NCBI GenBank assembly: GCA_020629005.1
Contig: JAHDEE010000045.1
Span: 1 to 36,262 of the forward strand
Source: Chitinophagales bacterium
GTDB taxonomy: Bacteria; Bacteroidota; Bacteroidia; Chitinophagales; UBA2359
Reading direction: 5' to 3'
DNA length: 36,262 nt
Part shown: positions 8,509-16,886 of the stretch, in pieces
Layout: every line of letters begins with the position of its first letter
How positions within the stretch are numbered: position 1 is the first letter of the stretch
Translations under genes and position numbers: made by a program
The notes under the pieces: generated by a model
Databases searched by the model: none
The model's input: only the letters and a program-made list of their open reading frames with translations
Told to the model about the DNA's origin: nothing

Positions 8509-8922
8509 ATGAAAATTGCATCCAAGAACATCCTACTCATCGATGATGATGCCGCTGTGCATATTTATCACAAATTGATGATTAAGCAGGCAGGGTTTAA
8601 CGAGCGATTGGTCAAGAGCTTCATCATCGCCTCTGAGGCTTTAGAATACCTTTCAGAGCTGGCGAATTCTGCACAAGAGAAGCTTTGGCCTGACTACATT
8701 TTTGTAGATATACACATGCCCTTGAAATCAGGCTATGATTTTGTACAAGACTACTTAGACAAAGGCTTTGATCAGAAACTTCCGGATATCTATCTGGTAT
8801 CAACCACCAGAAATCCGTCAGACGTCGAGAAAATTGAAAGCATCGATGCCATCAAAGGAGTCGAAGTCAAGTTTCTGAACAAAGCCTTTTTTGAAAGTCT
8901 AAAGGATGTGATGCAGGACTAA
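8509..8922 (+). CDS. single-domain response regulator
   Basis: A 137-aa receiver domain with no output domain. The acidic triad is Asp12-Asp13-Asp14, the phosphoacceptor is Asp67 in FVDIHMP, the switch residue lies in LVSTTR (97-101), and the conserved lysine is Lys125, followed by Ala instead of the usual Pro. This CheY/Rcp1-like architecture is common in Bacteroidota, where such proteins relay phosphate between hybrid kinases. No kinase is adjacent, so the partner is unknown. The TAA stop lies in the loop of a small hairpin. Confidence 0.88.
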   Translation: MKIASKNILLIDDDAAVHIYHKLMIKQAGFNERLVKSFIIASEALEYLSELANSAQEKLWPDYIFVDIHMPLKSGYDFVQDYLDKGFDQKLPDIYLVSTTRNPSDVEKIESIDAIKGVEVKFLNKAFFESLKDVMQD

Positions 8923-8936
8923 TCCTGCTGCTTTTT
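8913..8936 (+). terminator. possible terminator overlapping the receiver stop codon
   Basis: GCAGGA (8913-8918) and TCCTGC (8923-8928) form a perfect 6-bp stem. The 4-nt loop contains the stop codon. The T-rich stretch CTTTTTC follows at 8931-8937. The stem is short, so this is tentative. Confidence 0.4.
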
Positions 8937-8943
8937 CTTCAGA

Positions 8944-9531
8944 CTACATTCTGTCCAGGATCACAGTGCCCTGCGAACTCGAGGTAACTACGGCTCCATC
9001 CTGAGTGCTTGAGGTTGTACCCGTAAAGTCCATTTCCAACGTGCTGTCAGTCAGAGTAACGATAGTGTAAGTAACCTCGGATGTTGTTCCCGGTGCCTGG
9101 TCAACCGTGGTAGACTGCACATCGAAGCCAATCAAATCATTGCCTTCCAAAGTCCAGTTGCCGTTACTTACGACATCAGAAATCTCCAAATCTTGAGTCG
9201 TAGTGCTTGCAGGAATTTCAATTCCATACACCACATAGGCAGGTGTCACGGTAGTCAATTCTACCACATAGCCTCCAGCTACATCCCAATTGTTTGGGTC
9301 TTCGGTGAATCTCATCGTAAAATCAATATCCTTGGCAAAACCAGTAAACTCCGTGTTGGTAGTCAATGCTCCAGTGTTTACGGAACTGCCACCAGAATAC
9401 TCGTTCGAAACCAATCTCCATTCGCCCACAAGTAATGAGTCATTGCTGGAACCGTTGTCATCGTCATCGTCATCGCAGGCTACTACCACGCATAGGCTTA
9501 GGAGCAGAAAAAAGAGTCTTGTTAATTTCAT
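8944..9531 (-). CDS. lipocalin-like surface lipoprotein
   Basis: The 195-aa precursor has signal peptide MKLTRLFFLLLSLCVV and lipobox VVAC (Cys19), followed at once by six Asp residues. In Bacteroidota an acidic run just after the acylated Cys acts as a lipoprotein export signal to the cell surface, so this is probably surface-exposed. The mature part starts LLVGEWRLVSNEYSGG, as in lipocalin-like (lipocalin_4-type) domains, and continues as alternating beta-strands rich in Thr and Ser. The ligand is unknown. A TATATTTG box lies upstream on the same strand. The gene converges with the receiver gene. Confidence 0.8.
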   Translation of the reverse strand: MKLTRLFFLLLSLCVVVACDDDDDDNGSSNDSLLVGEWRLVSNEYSGGSSVNTGALTTNTEFTGFAKDIDFTMRFTEDPNNWDVAGGYVVELTTVTPAYVVYGIEIPASTTTQDLEISDVVSNGNWTLEGNDLIGFDVQSTTVDQAPGTTSEVTYTIVTLTDSTLEMDFTGTTSSTQDGAVVTSSSQGTVILDRM

Positions 9532-9598
9532 AAGGCTATTAGTTTGTTTGCTACATTTAAATTCAAGTTTAGTATAATTTAGGTTATGTGCCGATATG

Positions 9599-9606
9599 CA
9601 AATATA
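9599..9606 (-). promoter_or_regulatory. TAnnTTTG -7 box upstream of the lipocalin-like gene
   Basis: TATATTTG on the minus strand lies 68 nt upstream of the start codon. No clear TTTG is found 19-21 bp further upstream, so this rests on the -7 box only. Confidence 0.35.
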
Positions 9607-9632
9607 GTAATAACAGCTTTAGGCCGACAGCA

Positions 9633-10076
9633 TCATATGTATGCAGCGTATATGACTTCAAATGAAAAAGCCATGAAAACAAAGGCCGGGAAATAACTCA
9701 GTCTTGTGAAATCATGAATAGAATCAAATTTGCCGTGATAGTGAGATTGGGATGGAGATTGGCCAAAAATCAGATACAGTAACCACATACAAACATATTC
9801 GCCTGCCTGTAAAGCAATACCATAGATCAGCATTCGCAGCATCCAGGGAAGTGGGTACACATAGGGCACAGCGATAAAAGTCCAAAAGCCTGCGAGCACC
9901 ATTCCGTATACAAACACATAAAGAATGCTCCAGTAGCCGAAGAACCGAACATCAATTGTTTTTAGCCCCTCCTTCAGCCCTTGTTCAATGCTGTCGTAAA
10001 CGGCCGTAAACAATACCTCAAAAAAACATCCAAAAGCACAAAACAAAAGTGCTGTCTTTATAAAATCCTCTAACAT
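9633..10076 (-). CDS. TMEM229/CmpB-like membrane protein
   Basis: This is a 147-aa protein with four or five hydrophobic segments (about 5-25, 48-70, 75-98, 100-118, 127-147). Three blocks resemble vertebrate TMEM229 proteins as I recall them: an N-terminal GCFFEVLFTAVYD (compare GYFCEVMFTAAWE), a central WSILYVFVYG (compare SVWALFIYG), and PWMLRMLIYGIALQAGEYV (compare LLLRCLIYTLWTYLWEF). This places it in the CmpB/TMEM229 superfamily, whose biochemical role is not established. It starts 30 bp after the NdpA gene and is probably transcribed with it. The assignment is from motif memory and should be checked by profile search. Confidence 0.65.
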   Translation of the reverse strand: MLEDFIKTALLFCAFGCFFEVLFTAVYDSIEQGLKEGLKTIDVRFFGYWSILYVFVYGMVLAGFWTFIAVPYVYPLPWMLRMLIYGIALQAGEYVCMWLLYLIFGQSPSQSHYHGKFDSIHDFTRLSYFPAFVFMAFSFEVIYAAYI

Positions 10077-10106
10077 CCGATTATTGATTATGCAATTGCT
10101 GTAAGT

Positions 10107-11141
10107 CTATCGCTCCTCCTCATAATATATCTTGTAGTACTTTCTACCTCGCTCATCCACTCCTTTTTCGATCAGATCGTTGCCTCCATGAATGTAGACA
10201 TGGAAATTCTTATCCAGTTTCAGCACGCTTCTAAACTGTTTTGACTGTCTGGCCACTGCCTTTCTCGATATATCAAATTCATCTTGCAAGTAGCCCTCTT
10301 CTGAGAGGTCACCATACTGTTTGAAAGCATCAATCAAACGTGCGTCCTGCAAAACCTTGTTTTCAAAAGAAGCCTGTTCGAAGCGCTCGTTTGTCTTGAA
10401 GTAATCCATCGTCTTGGACAACAAAGCAATCTCTTCCTTTTTTTCGATTTCGCCCTGCAACTCGTCGACAACAAAGTTCTTTGTATACCGCAGCACCTGA
10501 TTCGTATTGTTGTACTCATTGCTCACTGGAAGCACATGCAAAAACTGATGCACCCAATATTGAGCATCCTGCATTTTGTTATGCCGATCGATCACAAAGA
10601 CATCAAAACCTTCCTCCTTGTTTCTGTCGAGTATCAGACAGCCTTTGTCTACCCCCTTAATTTGAAAACCAAAATCGTGATGCAAATCAAAGTGCTTTTG
10701 CTTGCCCAGCATCTTGATGAAGGCCACATCATTCTCCGACTTAAACAAGCCGATGGCATTCACCAATTCATCTTCCACCAGGATATCCTCAAAGTAAACA
10801 ACATTGAGTTTGCCATCATTTATCTTAGGATGTATAGATGCATCGTACAACAAACCGGCCAATTCCTTTGACAGGTCAATAAAGCCCTCCGGCTGTTCAA
10901 AGATCGCGCTTGCAAGCCGATATATCGGATTATCCATCAAAACTCCTGCAGCACTAAAAGCATACACTTCCGTTGCCTTGAACAACTGCATGAAGTACTT
11001 CATCAAATAGGCATCACTATCAGCTCCTACAGTAGATAATTGCTCAGAAAGATTGATGCCTTCTTCTCTGGATTTGTTACCCACCCGATGGGTAATCAAC
11101 TTGGACATACTGGCGTTTGTTAAATCAAATTCCTCGGTCAT
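10107..11141 (-). CDS. nucleoid-associated protein, NdpA/YejK family
   Basis: At 344 aa it matches the family length (about 335). The N-terminus (DLTNASMSKLITHRVGNKSREEGINLSEQ) and the middle (FIKMLGKQKHFDLHHDFGF, GCLILDRNKEEGFDVFVIDRHN, AQYWVHQFL) follow the NdpA pattern. The C-terminal third is more divergent and charged. The E. coli member is a cytoplasmic nucleoid-associated protein of unclear function. Relatives also occur in defence and mobile contexts, but none is visible here. It is the first gene of a likely two-gene minus-strand transcript with the TMEM229-like gene. The 5' side faces a structured repeat copy (11251-11431). Confidence 0.85.
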   Translation of the reverse strand: MTEEFDLTNASMSKLITHRVGNKSREEGINLSEQLSTVGADSDAYLMKYFMQLFKATEVYAFSAAGVLMDNPIYRLASAIFEQPEGFIDLSKELAGLLYDASIHPKINDGKLNVVYFEDILVEDELVNAIGLFKSENDVAFIKMLGKQKHFDLHHDFGFQIKGVDKGCLILDRNKEEGFDVFVIDRHNKMQDAQYWVHQFLHVLPVSNEYNNTNQVLRYTKNFVVDELQGEIEKKEEIALLSKTMDYFKTNERFEQASFENKVLQDARLIDAFKQYGDLSEEGYLQDEFDISRKAVARQSKQFRSVLKLDKNFHVYIHGGNDLIEKGVDERGRKYYKIYYEEER

Positions 11142-11250
11142 TATACGTTTTTCTAAGGCTATAAATTGGGCGCAAATTAGTCAATATTTTATTCTCTTTG
11201 GACCCAGCATGATCTGTTGTGGAATACAAGATAAAGCGCGGCGGTGTAGA

Positions 11251-11431
11251 GATAATAATAGCCTCGATGGAAGTGGAAATGCTGCGTCGAAGCAGGTACT
11301 GAGCGCTGTGCCGGCTCTGGCTCCCTTAGGAGACAGGGCAGGCACATGCAGCGAAGCCCTGCTGAGTCGCAGCATTGAAACGGACAGCGAGCAAGCCCTT
11401 TACGCGTAGGGAAATCCTTTCGCTCCAAAAA
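11251..11431 (-). repeat. structured intergenic repeat, copy D
   Basis: This 181-bp copy reads on the minus strand from the head TTTTTGGAGCG (11431-11421) to the tail GGCTATTATTATC (11263-11251). The outer stem is AATGCTGCG (11278-11286) plus AGCAGG (11291-11296), paired with CCTGCT (11358-11363) plus CGCAGCATT (11368-11376). The inner stem is CGCT-GTGCC (11304-11312) with GGCAC (11341-11345) and AGCG (11350-11353). The apex carries GGCTC...AGGAGAC (11313-11334), the complement of the apical motif in the other copies. The rest of the gap 11142-11628 holds no gene; its only other mark is a T7-CG-A palindrome near 11521-11536. Confidence 0.75.
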
Positions 11432-11628
11432 GTTTCTACACAAGAATATCTAAGTCCTAAACTGCAGCTCAAGTCTCATAAGTGGTGGACTCTTGGCCCT
11501 TCGAATGCAGCAACTCGAAATTTTTTTCGAAAAAAAAACATCCTCACTAAGGGTAAGACCCGCAGTCTGTGTATTGAAAGTGAACGGCCCGCAAAGGGGC
11601 CAATATTCATAACTTCAAAATATCAGTC

Positions 11629-12466
11629 ATGAAAAATCTATTGAAAAGCAGCGCCTTATTTTTTGCCCTTTTTGTATGTGTACTAATGAATCAATCCTGT
11701 GAGATGGAGCAACAAATGGATAATCCTGAAGGTCTGGCCGCACCTAAGCTGCCTACCACAGAAATGTTTATGCTTCCGGTGGCCAAATTCGAAGGTGCCG
11801 AAGATCTGGACGGCAAAACAAACGATGGTACCTTTGCAAATTTTGTACATGCAGGTGTAAATCTACTGGTCTGGCATACCGCGGTTGTCTTAAATATGGC
11901 AGCTCCCACAGCGGCACTTGCCGGGGCATTTAATCAGGATGCGGAATATATCGGAAACAGTACTTTTGAGTGGGCTTACGATTATCAGGCTCCTCCGAAT
12001 CTCGGCGGACAGAATTTTAACATCGCGCTATCTGGCCAATATGTCAATGCTACTGGTGAAGTGAAATGGATAATGCGTGCATCGCAGGTCGGAGGTTTTT
12101 CAGACTTCATTTGGTTCGAAGGTCAGACCACAAGCGACGGGAAATCTGCCGCGATTACGGTCAATGCGCATCCGAATAATCCTGCGCCGGTTTTCGAAAT
12201 CGATTACGATAAGACCAATGGTGATCAGCAAGTCTTGCTGCGATTTACAAATGCCATTCCTGGTGATGCGGCAAACGGAAACTATGTGGAGTACCGCGCC
12301 GATAACACTGCAAACCTGAATCGCGCTTTTGATGGGAGTGGGAGGGAGCCTGCTCGAAATTCAATACAGTGATAGCACGGGAGCCGGGCAGGTAAAACAC
12401 CCAACCAGATTCAATGACTACGAATGGCATTGTTGGGATCAAAACCGATTTGATACCGAGTGCTAG
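11629..12466 (+). pseudogene. frameshifted lipoprotein gene
   Basis: ATG 11629 opens a lipoprotein (MKNLLKSSALFFALFVCVLM then NQSC; Cys24) whose frame ends at a TGA at 12370. About 30 codons before that stop the family-like sequence ends at NLNRAFDGSG. The frame shifted by one base continues as VGGSLLEIQYSDSTGAGQ, then KHPTRFNDYEWHCWDQ and ends ...FDTEC at TAG 12464-12466. Good protein sequence on both sides places a frameshift between about 12330 and 12349, in a G-rich run (gatgggagtgggaggga). A tail with WHCWD and a last Cys recurs, as far as I recall, in Bacteroidota and myxobacterial lipoproteins of unknown function. Real mutation or assembly error cannot be told apart here. Inverted repeat copies D and A flank the gene. 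Confidence 0.75.
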
Positions 12467-12545
12467 TAGATCGATAATGAAAGGTCTTGTTGACCTAAAG
12501 CACCTTCCGAGTCAATGTTGACATAGTAAAATATTGAGGACAAAA

Positions 12546-12728
12546 TTTTGGAGCGCAGCTAATCCCTGCGCTCTACCTTTGTCCCCGCTATCCAGTCCAA
12601 TGGAGCAAGCATGCTGCTGCTTCATGCATCCGCTACTGCTGTCTCTCCGCAAGCTCCGAGCCAGCATTAGCGGCGCATTCAGTCAGCATCCTGCCTGCTC
12701 CATTTCCCTTTCTATCGGGGCTATTTTG
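12546..12728 (+). repeat. structured intergenic repeat, copy A
   Basis: This 183-bp copy runs from head TTTTGGAGCG to tail GGGGCTATTTTG. The head hairpin is GAGCGCAG (12551-12558) with CTGCGCTC (12566-12573). The outer stem is 12600-12617 with 12686-12703 (15 of 18 pairs, starting ATGGAGCA/TGCTCCAT). The inner stem is CCGCTACTGCTG (12630-12641) with CAGCATTAGCGG (12662-12673), 11 of 12 pairs. The apex spans GTCTCTCCGCA and GCTCCGAGCC (12641-12662). The rest of the gap 12467-12943 holds only the leader of the TonB receptor gene. Confidence 0.8.
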
Positions 12729-12943
12729 CACCCATTCCCCACGTGGTAATAAAGAAAGACTGTTTTCCAAAGCACTAGCTTTAGTGCCACTGCATTCGAA
12801 AGCTGTAAATGTTAAAATTCGGGATTTGGTATTGTGCAATCTTCGACTCATTTGGTTATATAGTCTATTGATTATGAAGATTGCAAGTAGGGGGCTTGGC
12901 CCGATTTTTCGTCCTATATTCAGGTCGAGAACGGCCACCGCTT

Positions 12944-15571
12944 ATGAAGATCTGCCCCTTGATAATTAGTTTGCTAATGATTGCTCAAATCAGCTTTGGG
13001 CAAAGCCTTGCAGATCAACCAGTAGTGCTTAGCTATCAACAACAATCCCTGGCGGAAATTCTCGAAGATCTTGCCGACAAATATGAGCTCAGCTTCTCCT
13101 ATGCAAAGATGGATCTAGCCTTAGCCCAGACCATTAATTACAGCGGCTCTTTGGATGCTGGGCTGCAGCAGCTTTTCAAGCCTTTGGGTATAGAGCATCG
13201 CTGGATTGGCTCCCAGGTCGTGCTGAAATATGGATTTGCGATTGGCCGGGCTGTGAAAGGGCAGGTATTGGATGAGCAAACCAAAGTGTCTCTTATCGGT
13301 GCCACAATTTGGGTGCTAGACTCCGATCCTGTAATTGGTGCAAGCTCGGATGAAGACGGATATTTTAAGATTGCCGGACTTCCCATTGGACGCTATGATT
13401 TTCAAGTGCAATATCTTGGCTACGAGCCTCGGGTCATTAATCAGGTATTGGTAAATGCTGGCAAGGAAACCTTTCTGGAAATACCATTGAGTGAGTCTAC
13501 CATGTCTCTTGGAGAAGTAGTGGTGGAAGTGGAACGTGACCCTGGGGCAGCTGTAAATGAAATGGCAGGGCCTACTGCACGGGCCTTCTCGGCTGAGCAA
13601 ACACAAAGATATGCAGCTGCGATTTCAGATCCGGCAAGAATGGTGCAGTCCTATGCGGGCGTTTCCAATGGTGGAGATGATTTGTCTAACGAAATTGTGG
13701 TTAGGGGCAATAGCTCCAGAGGACTCTTGTGGAAGATTGATGGCATTGAGGTGACTAATCCAAATCACTTTAGCGGGCTTGGGGCGGGAGGCGGCAGTGT
13801 GAGCATGCTGAGTTCCCGCACCATGGCAGATTCCGATTTCTACACCGGTGCATTCCCTGCTGAGTTTGGCAATGCGCTCACAGGTGTTTTCGACATGCGG
13901 CTACGTAATGGTAATAAAGACAAACGGGAGCACAGCATAGTGATCGGCAACCTGGGGATGGAGGCAGCTACAGAGGGATACATCAGTCGGAAGTCCCGCG
14001 CCTCTTATCTCGCTAATTATCGCTATTCGACCATCGAACTCATTGCAAAGTATCTACCAAGCATAGAACGGCAAAAGCCAGCTTATCGCGATCTTCATCT
14101 GAAGCTCAATGTGCCTACCGATAGATTTGGTCTGTTCAAGGTATTCACTTTGCACGGCAATAACAAGGTAAGTATTGATGCAATTCGAAATCCGGAGACC
14201 TGGCAATCGATAAACGATGCGACGGATACAGAGGAGGCTCAGCGACTGGGAGTGATTGGAGCCAGTCATCGTTATCTTTTTGCTGATGACTCCTATCTCA
14301 CCAGTGCTGTATCTGTGTCCTCCTATCGATTTAGGGATCGGACAGTCTTGTTGGAATTGCAACCGGATATGAGTTTTCTGGAAGATACTGTCGATGAATC
14401 CTCTTTTGCAAATGATGACTATGCATTGGCCATCAACTATTTTAAGAAGTTTCATGCAGGAATGTTTCTGAGTGCGGGTATCACCATGACGCATAAGCGA
14501 TTTGATTATCGCTATTTTAGTATTGATCCTGATTTTATGCCTCAGCAGTTTATCAAAGGAGCTGGAAATACTAATTTCTTGCAGGCTTACTTACAGGGGC
14601 AAATCAAGCCCTACCAACGTATGACCCTGATTGCAGGCTTGCACTTTTCGCAGCTATTTCTCAATAATACCTTTGGAATTGATCCTCGCCTGGCGCTCAC
14701 TTATGATCTTACAGAGCGGCAAACAGTATCCTTATCCGCCGGCTTGCACAGCAAACCGGAACATGCCAGTACTTATTTCATTGAACGCATAGAGGAGGGG
14801 GCTGATCTAAAATATCCGAATCTGGACTTGCCGATGTCCCGGGCTGTGCATTTGGTTGCTGGTTACAGTGCTTTCCTAAGACCAAAGTTGCGCTTCAAGA
14901 CGGAGCTCTATTACCAGTACCTTTATAATGTTCCTGTTTCAGCAGATACCAGTTCAGGCTTTTCTGTGCTCAACAGTTTGGATGTCTTTGACATAGTTTT
15001 TGGCAATCGACGGTCTACTGTAAACCTGGCAGGAGAGGGTAGGGGAAGAAACTATGGAATTGAGCTAAGTCTGGAACGCTTTCTGGGAGACGGCTATTAT
15101 TATATGGTAAATTCCTCTCTGTTTGATTCTCAGTATTCGGGTATAAACAAACAATGGCACAGAACCCGTGTGGCTACAAACTTTCTCTTCAATGCACTTG
15201 CCGGCAAGGAGTGGCTCTTTGGGCCGCGCAAGCAATTCGTCTTTGCCCTGAATTCGAAATTTGCCTTCTACGGTGGGGTGAGGGATCACCCGATCCATCT
15301 ACCATCTTCGATCGAAGCAGGAGTGCAGATTTCGATACCTGGCAGATTCTACACCACTCAGTTGCCAGCTTATATTCGTTTTGATCAGGGAGTCTCTCTA
15401 AAAGTAAACACCCGCAAGACTACCCACACTTTTGCTTTGGATCTGCAAAACGTATTTAATCGCTACAATATCTACAATCGCTACTACGATCCTATAGCTG
15501 AGCGAATCCTTGACGAAAGGCAAAATGGCTTGATTCCTTTTGTGTTGTATCGATTTGAGTTTAGCCATTGA
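12944..15571 (+). CDS. TonB-dependent receptor with STN and carboxypeptidase-like domains
   Basis: An 875-aa outer-membrane receptor. The signal peptide is MKICPLIISLLMIAQISFGQ. Next come an STN domain (about 27-95: SLAEILEDLADKYELSFSY), a CarboxypepD_reg-like domain (about 108-187: VKGQVLDEQTKVSLIGATI, DEDGYFKIAGLPIG), a plug (about 220-320: VVRGNSSRGLLWKIDGIEV) and the beta-barrel, ending in the aromatic strand PFVLYRFEFSH. An STN domain often signals control by a FecI/FecR-type sigma/anti-sigma pair, but none is adjacent. No SusD follows, so it is more likely a small-molecule or metal-chelate receptor than a SusCD glycan importer. An in-frame TTG at 12881 was rejected because the signal peptide begins at ATG 12944. 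Confidence 0.88.
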   Translation: MKICPLIISLLMIAQISFGQSLADQPVVLSYQQQSLAEILEDLADKYELSFSYAKMDLALAQTINYSGSLDAGLQQLFKPLGIEHRWIGSQVVLKYGFAIGRAVKGQVLDEQTKVSLIGATIWVLDSDPVIGASSDEDGYFKIAGLPIGRYDFQVQYLGYEPRVINQVLVNAGKETFLEIPLSESTMSLGEVVVEVERDPGAAVNEMAGPTARAFSAEQTQRYAAAISDPARMVQSYAGVSNGGDDLSNEIVVRGNSSRGLLWKIDGIEVTNPNHFSGLGAGGGSVSMLSSRTMADSDFYTGAFPAEFGNALTGVFDMRLRNGNKDKREHSIVIGNLGMEAATEGYISRKSRASYLANYRYSTIELIAKYLPSIERQKPAYRDLHLKLNVPTDRFGLFKVFTLHGNNKVSIDAIRNPETWQSINDATDTEEAQRLGVIGASHRYLFADDSYLTSAVSVSSYRFRDRTVLLELQPDMSFLEDTVDESSFANDDYALAINYFKKFHAGMFLSAGITMTHKRFDYRYFSIDPDFMPQQFIKGAGNTNFLQAYLQGQIKPYQRMTLIAGLHFSQLFLNNTFGIDPRLALTYDLTERQTVSLSAGLHSKPEHASTYFIERIEEGADLKYPNLDLPMSRAVHLVAGYSAFLRPKLRFKTELYYQYLYNVPVSADTSSGFSVLNSLDVFDIVFGNRRSTVNLAGEGRGRNYGIELSLERFLGDGYYYMVNSSLFDSQYSGINKQWHRTRVATNFLFNALAGKEWLFGPRKQFVFALNSKFAFYGGVRDHPIHLPSSIEAGVQISIPGRFYTTQLPAYIRFDQGVSLKVNTRKTTHTFALDLQNVFNRYNIYNRYYDPIAERILDERQNGLIPFVLYRFEFSH

Positions 15572-15776
15572 GTGCCTGTGCTTACGAGACGTTTAGGTAT
15601 AGTTATTGATTCTCTGTCCCTTAGCAGGGAAAAGCTGGTGCCAAGGATGCGATCACGATTAGTGAATTGTCCAGGTTATTCTGATTCGATGTTTAAACGT
15701 TGATTTAGTGACGGAGATCGCTTATCTTCATGTCTGAGGTGCAAATCACCTCGATTGGTCACACAAACATAGAAGC

Positions 15777-16739
15777 ATGCTTCGTCGAAAATTCATTAAG
15801 GGTTCAGCCATTATTGGGCTTTCTTCACTCTCTACTTTACCGCTTGTTTCCCATTCCGGCATGTTGCTCGGCAAAGGAAAACGAAGAGTACATCAGATAC
15901 TAAGTGCGGATGCAGTTAATGTAGGCACATTACCGGTGATGCGAGCATTTGCCGGTGACCGCCAAGACTATGTTTCTCCCTATGTGCTTTTTGATGAGTT
16001 TGGACCTGTAAACGTCGCCGCCGGTAGCGACCCGCTAAGAGTGGATGCGCATCCACATGCTGGGGTAACGCCCACAACCTATTTTCTGGAGGGCACAGGG
16101 CATCACAAGGATAGTTTGGATTATGATTTTCAGATCGGGAAGGGAGATTTCATGATGTTTAGCTCCGGGCGAGGCGCCATCCACATGGAGGAGTCCGGGC
16201 AAAAGTTATACGATGAAGGAGGTTTCTATCACGGCTTTCAGATTTGGCTAAACACCCCTTCAAAGTACAAATTTGATTTGCCGACTACAAGCGTTCATCG
16301 TGAGGAACACATGGATATGATCGAAGAGGAGGATTATTCGATCAAAGTTGTGTTGGGCCAACTAGGAGAGGCAAAATCGAGTATTGACCTATTGTCTCCC
16401 GCCTTTTATTACCATGTGAAGATGAAGGAAAATGCACGACTGGATATTCCTACAAACCCACTTCATAATGCTTTTGTTTACGCGATTGCTGGAAGCGTGG
16501 AACTTGAAGGTCAAAAGCTGATGAAAGAACAGCAAGTTGTTTTATACGAGCGAGGAGAAAGCTTGATCAACTTGTATGCCCAATGTGATTCTGAATTTCT
16601 GGTTCTCGGTGGGATGCCGCTTGATGAAAGAGTCTATTCCTATGGACCCTTTGTGATGAACAATGAGGAGCAGATTCAATTGTGTATCCGAAATTATCAG
16701 GCCGGCTTAATGGGTGACCCTGATGTGGTGAATCGCTAA
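15777..16739 (+). CDS. pirin-family protein with Tat-like signal
   Basis: This 320-aa bicupin belongs to the pirin/YhhW family, some members of which are quercetin 2,3-dioxygenases. The metal ligands are His92 and His94 in DAHPHAG, His136 and Glu138 in SSGRGAIHMEES. The second cupin (about 200-290) has lost such ligands, as is usual. Ahead of the fold lies a twin-arginine-like signal: RRKFIKGSAIIGLSSL (3-18) followed by a short hydrophobic stretch, suggesting folded export to the periplasm. That is unusual for pirins, which are mostly cytoplasmic. A 6-bp hairpin (GAGGTG/CACCTC, 15736-15752) lies in the leader. The gene stands alone between the TonB receptor and the convergent M43 protease. 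Confidence 0.85.
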   Translation: MLRRKFIKGSAIIGLSSLSTLPLVSHSGMLLGKGKRRVHQILSADAVNVGTLPVMRAFAGDRQDYVSPYVLFDEFGPVNVAAGSDPLRVDAHPHAGVTPTTYFLEGTGHHKDSLDYDFQIGKGDFMMFSSGRGAIHMEESGQKLYDEGGFYHGFQIWLNTPSKYKFDLPTTSVHREEHMDMIEEEDYSIKVVLGQLGEAKSSIDLLSPAFYYHVKMKENARLDIPTNPLHNAFVYAIAGSVELEGQKLMKEQQVVLYERGESLINLYAQCDSEFLVLGGMPLDERVYSYGPFVMNNEEQIQLCIRNYQAGLMGDPDVVNR

Positions 16740-16886
16740 GAAGTAAGACCAACAAGAAGTGGGCATTGACCGGTCATGTTTCTCACCTTGGGAGAATTGC
16801 TGAATTCCAAAGCCGCCAAGATACACAAAGTCCTTTCAAGCGATGAAGGAGAAGATGCCAAGATTCGACTTTGAGCACTTTTAGGT

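Noticed and set aside
16776-16874. 32-codon frame starting MFLTLGELLNSKAAKIHKVL
   Set aside because: It looks protein-like but is very short, has no promoter and no recognised homologue. It may be a relic but cannot be supported.
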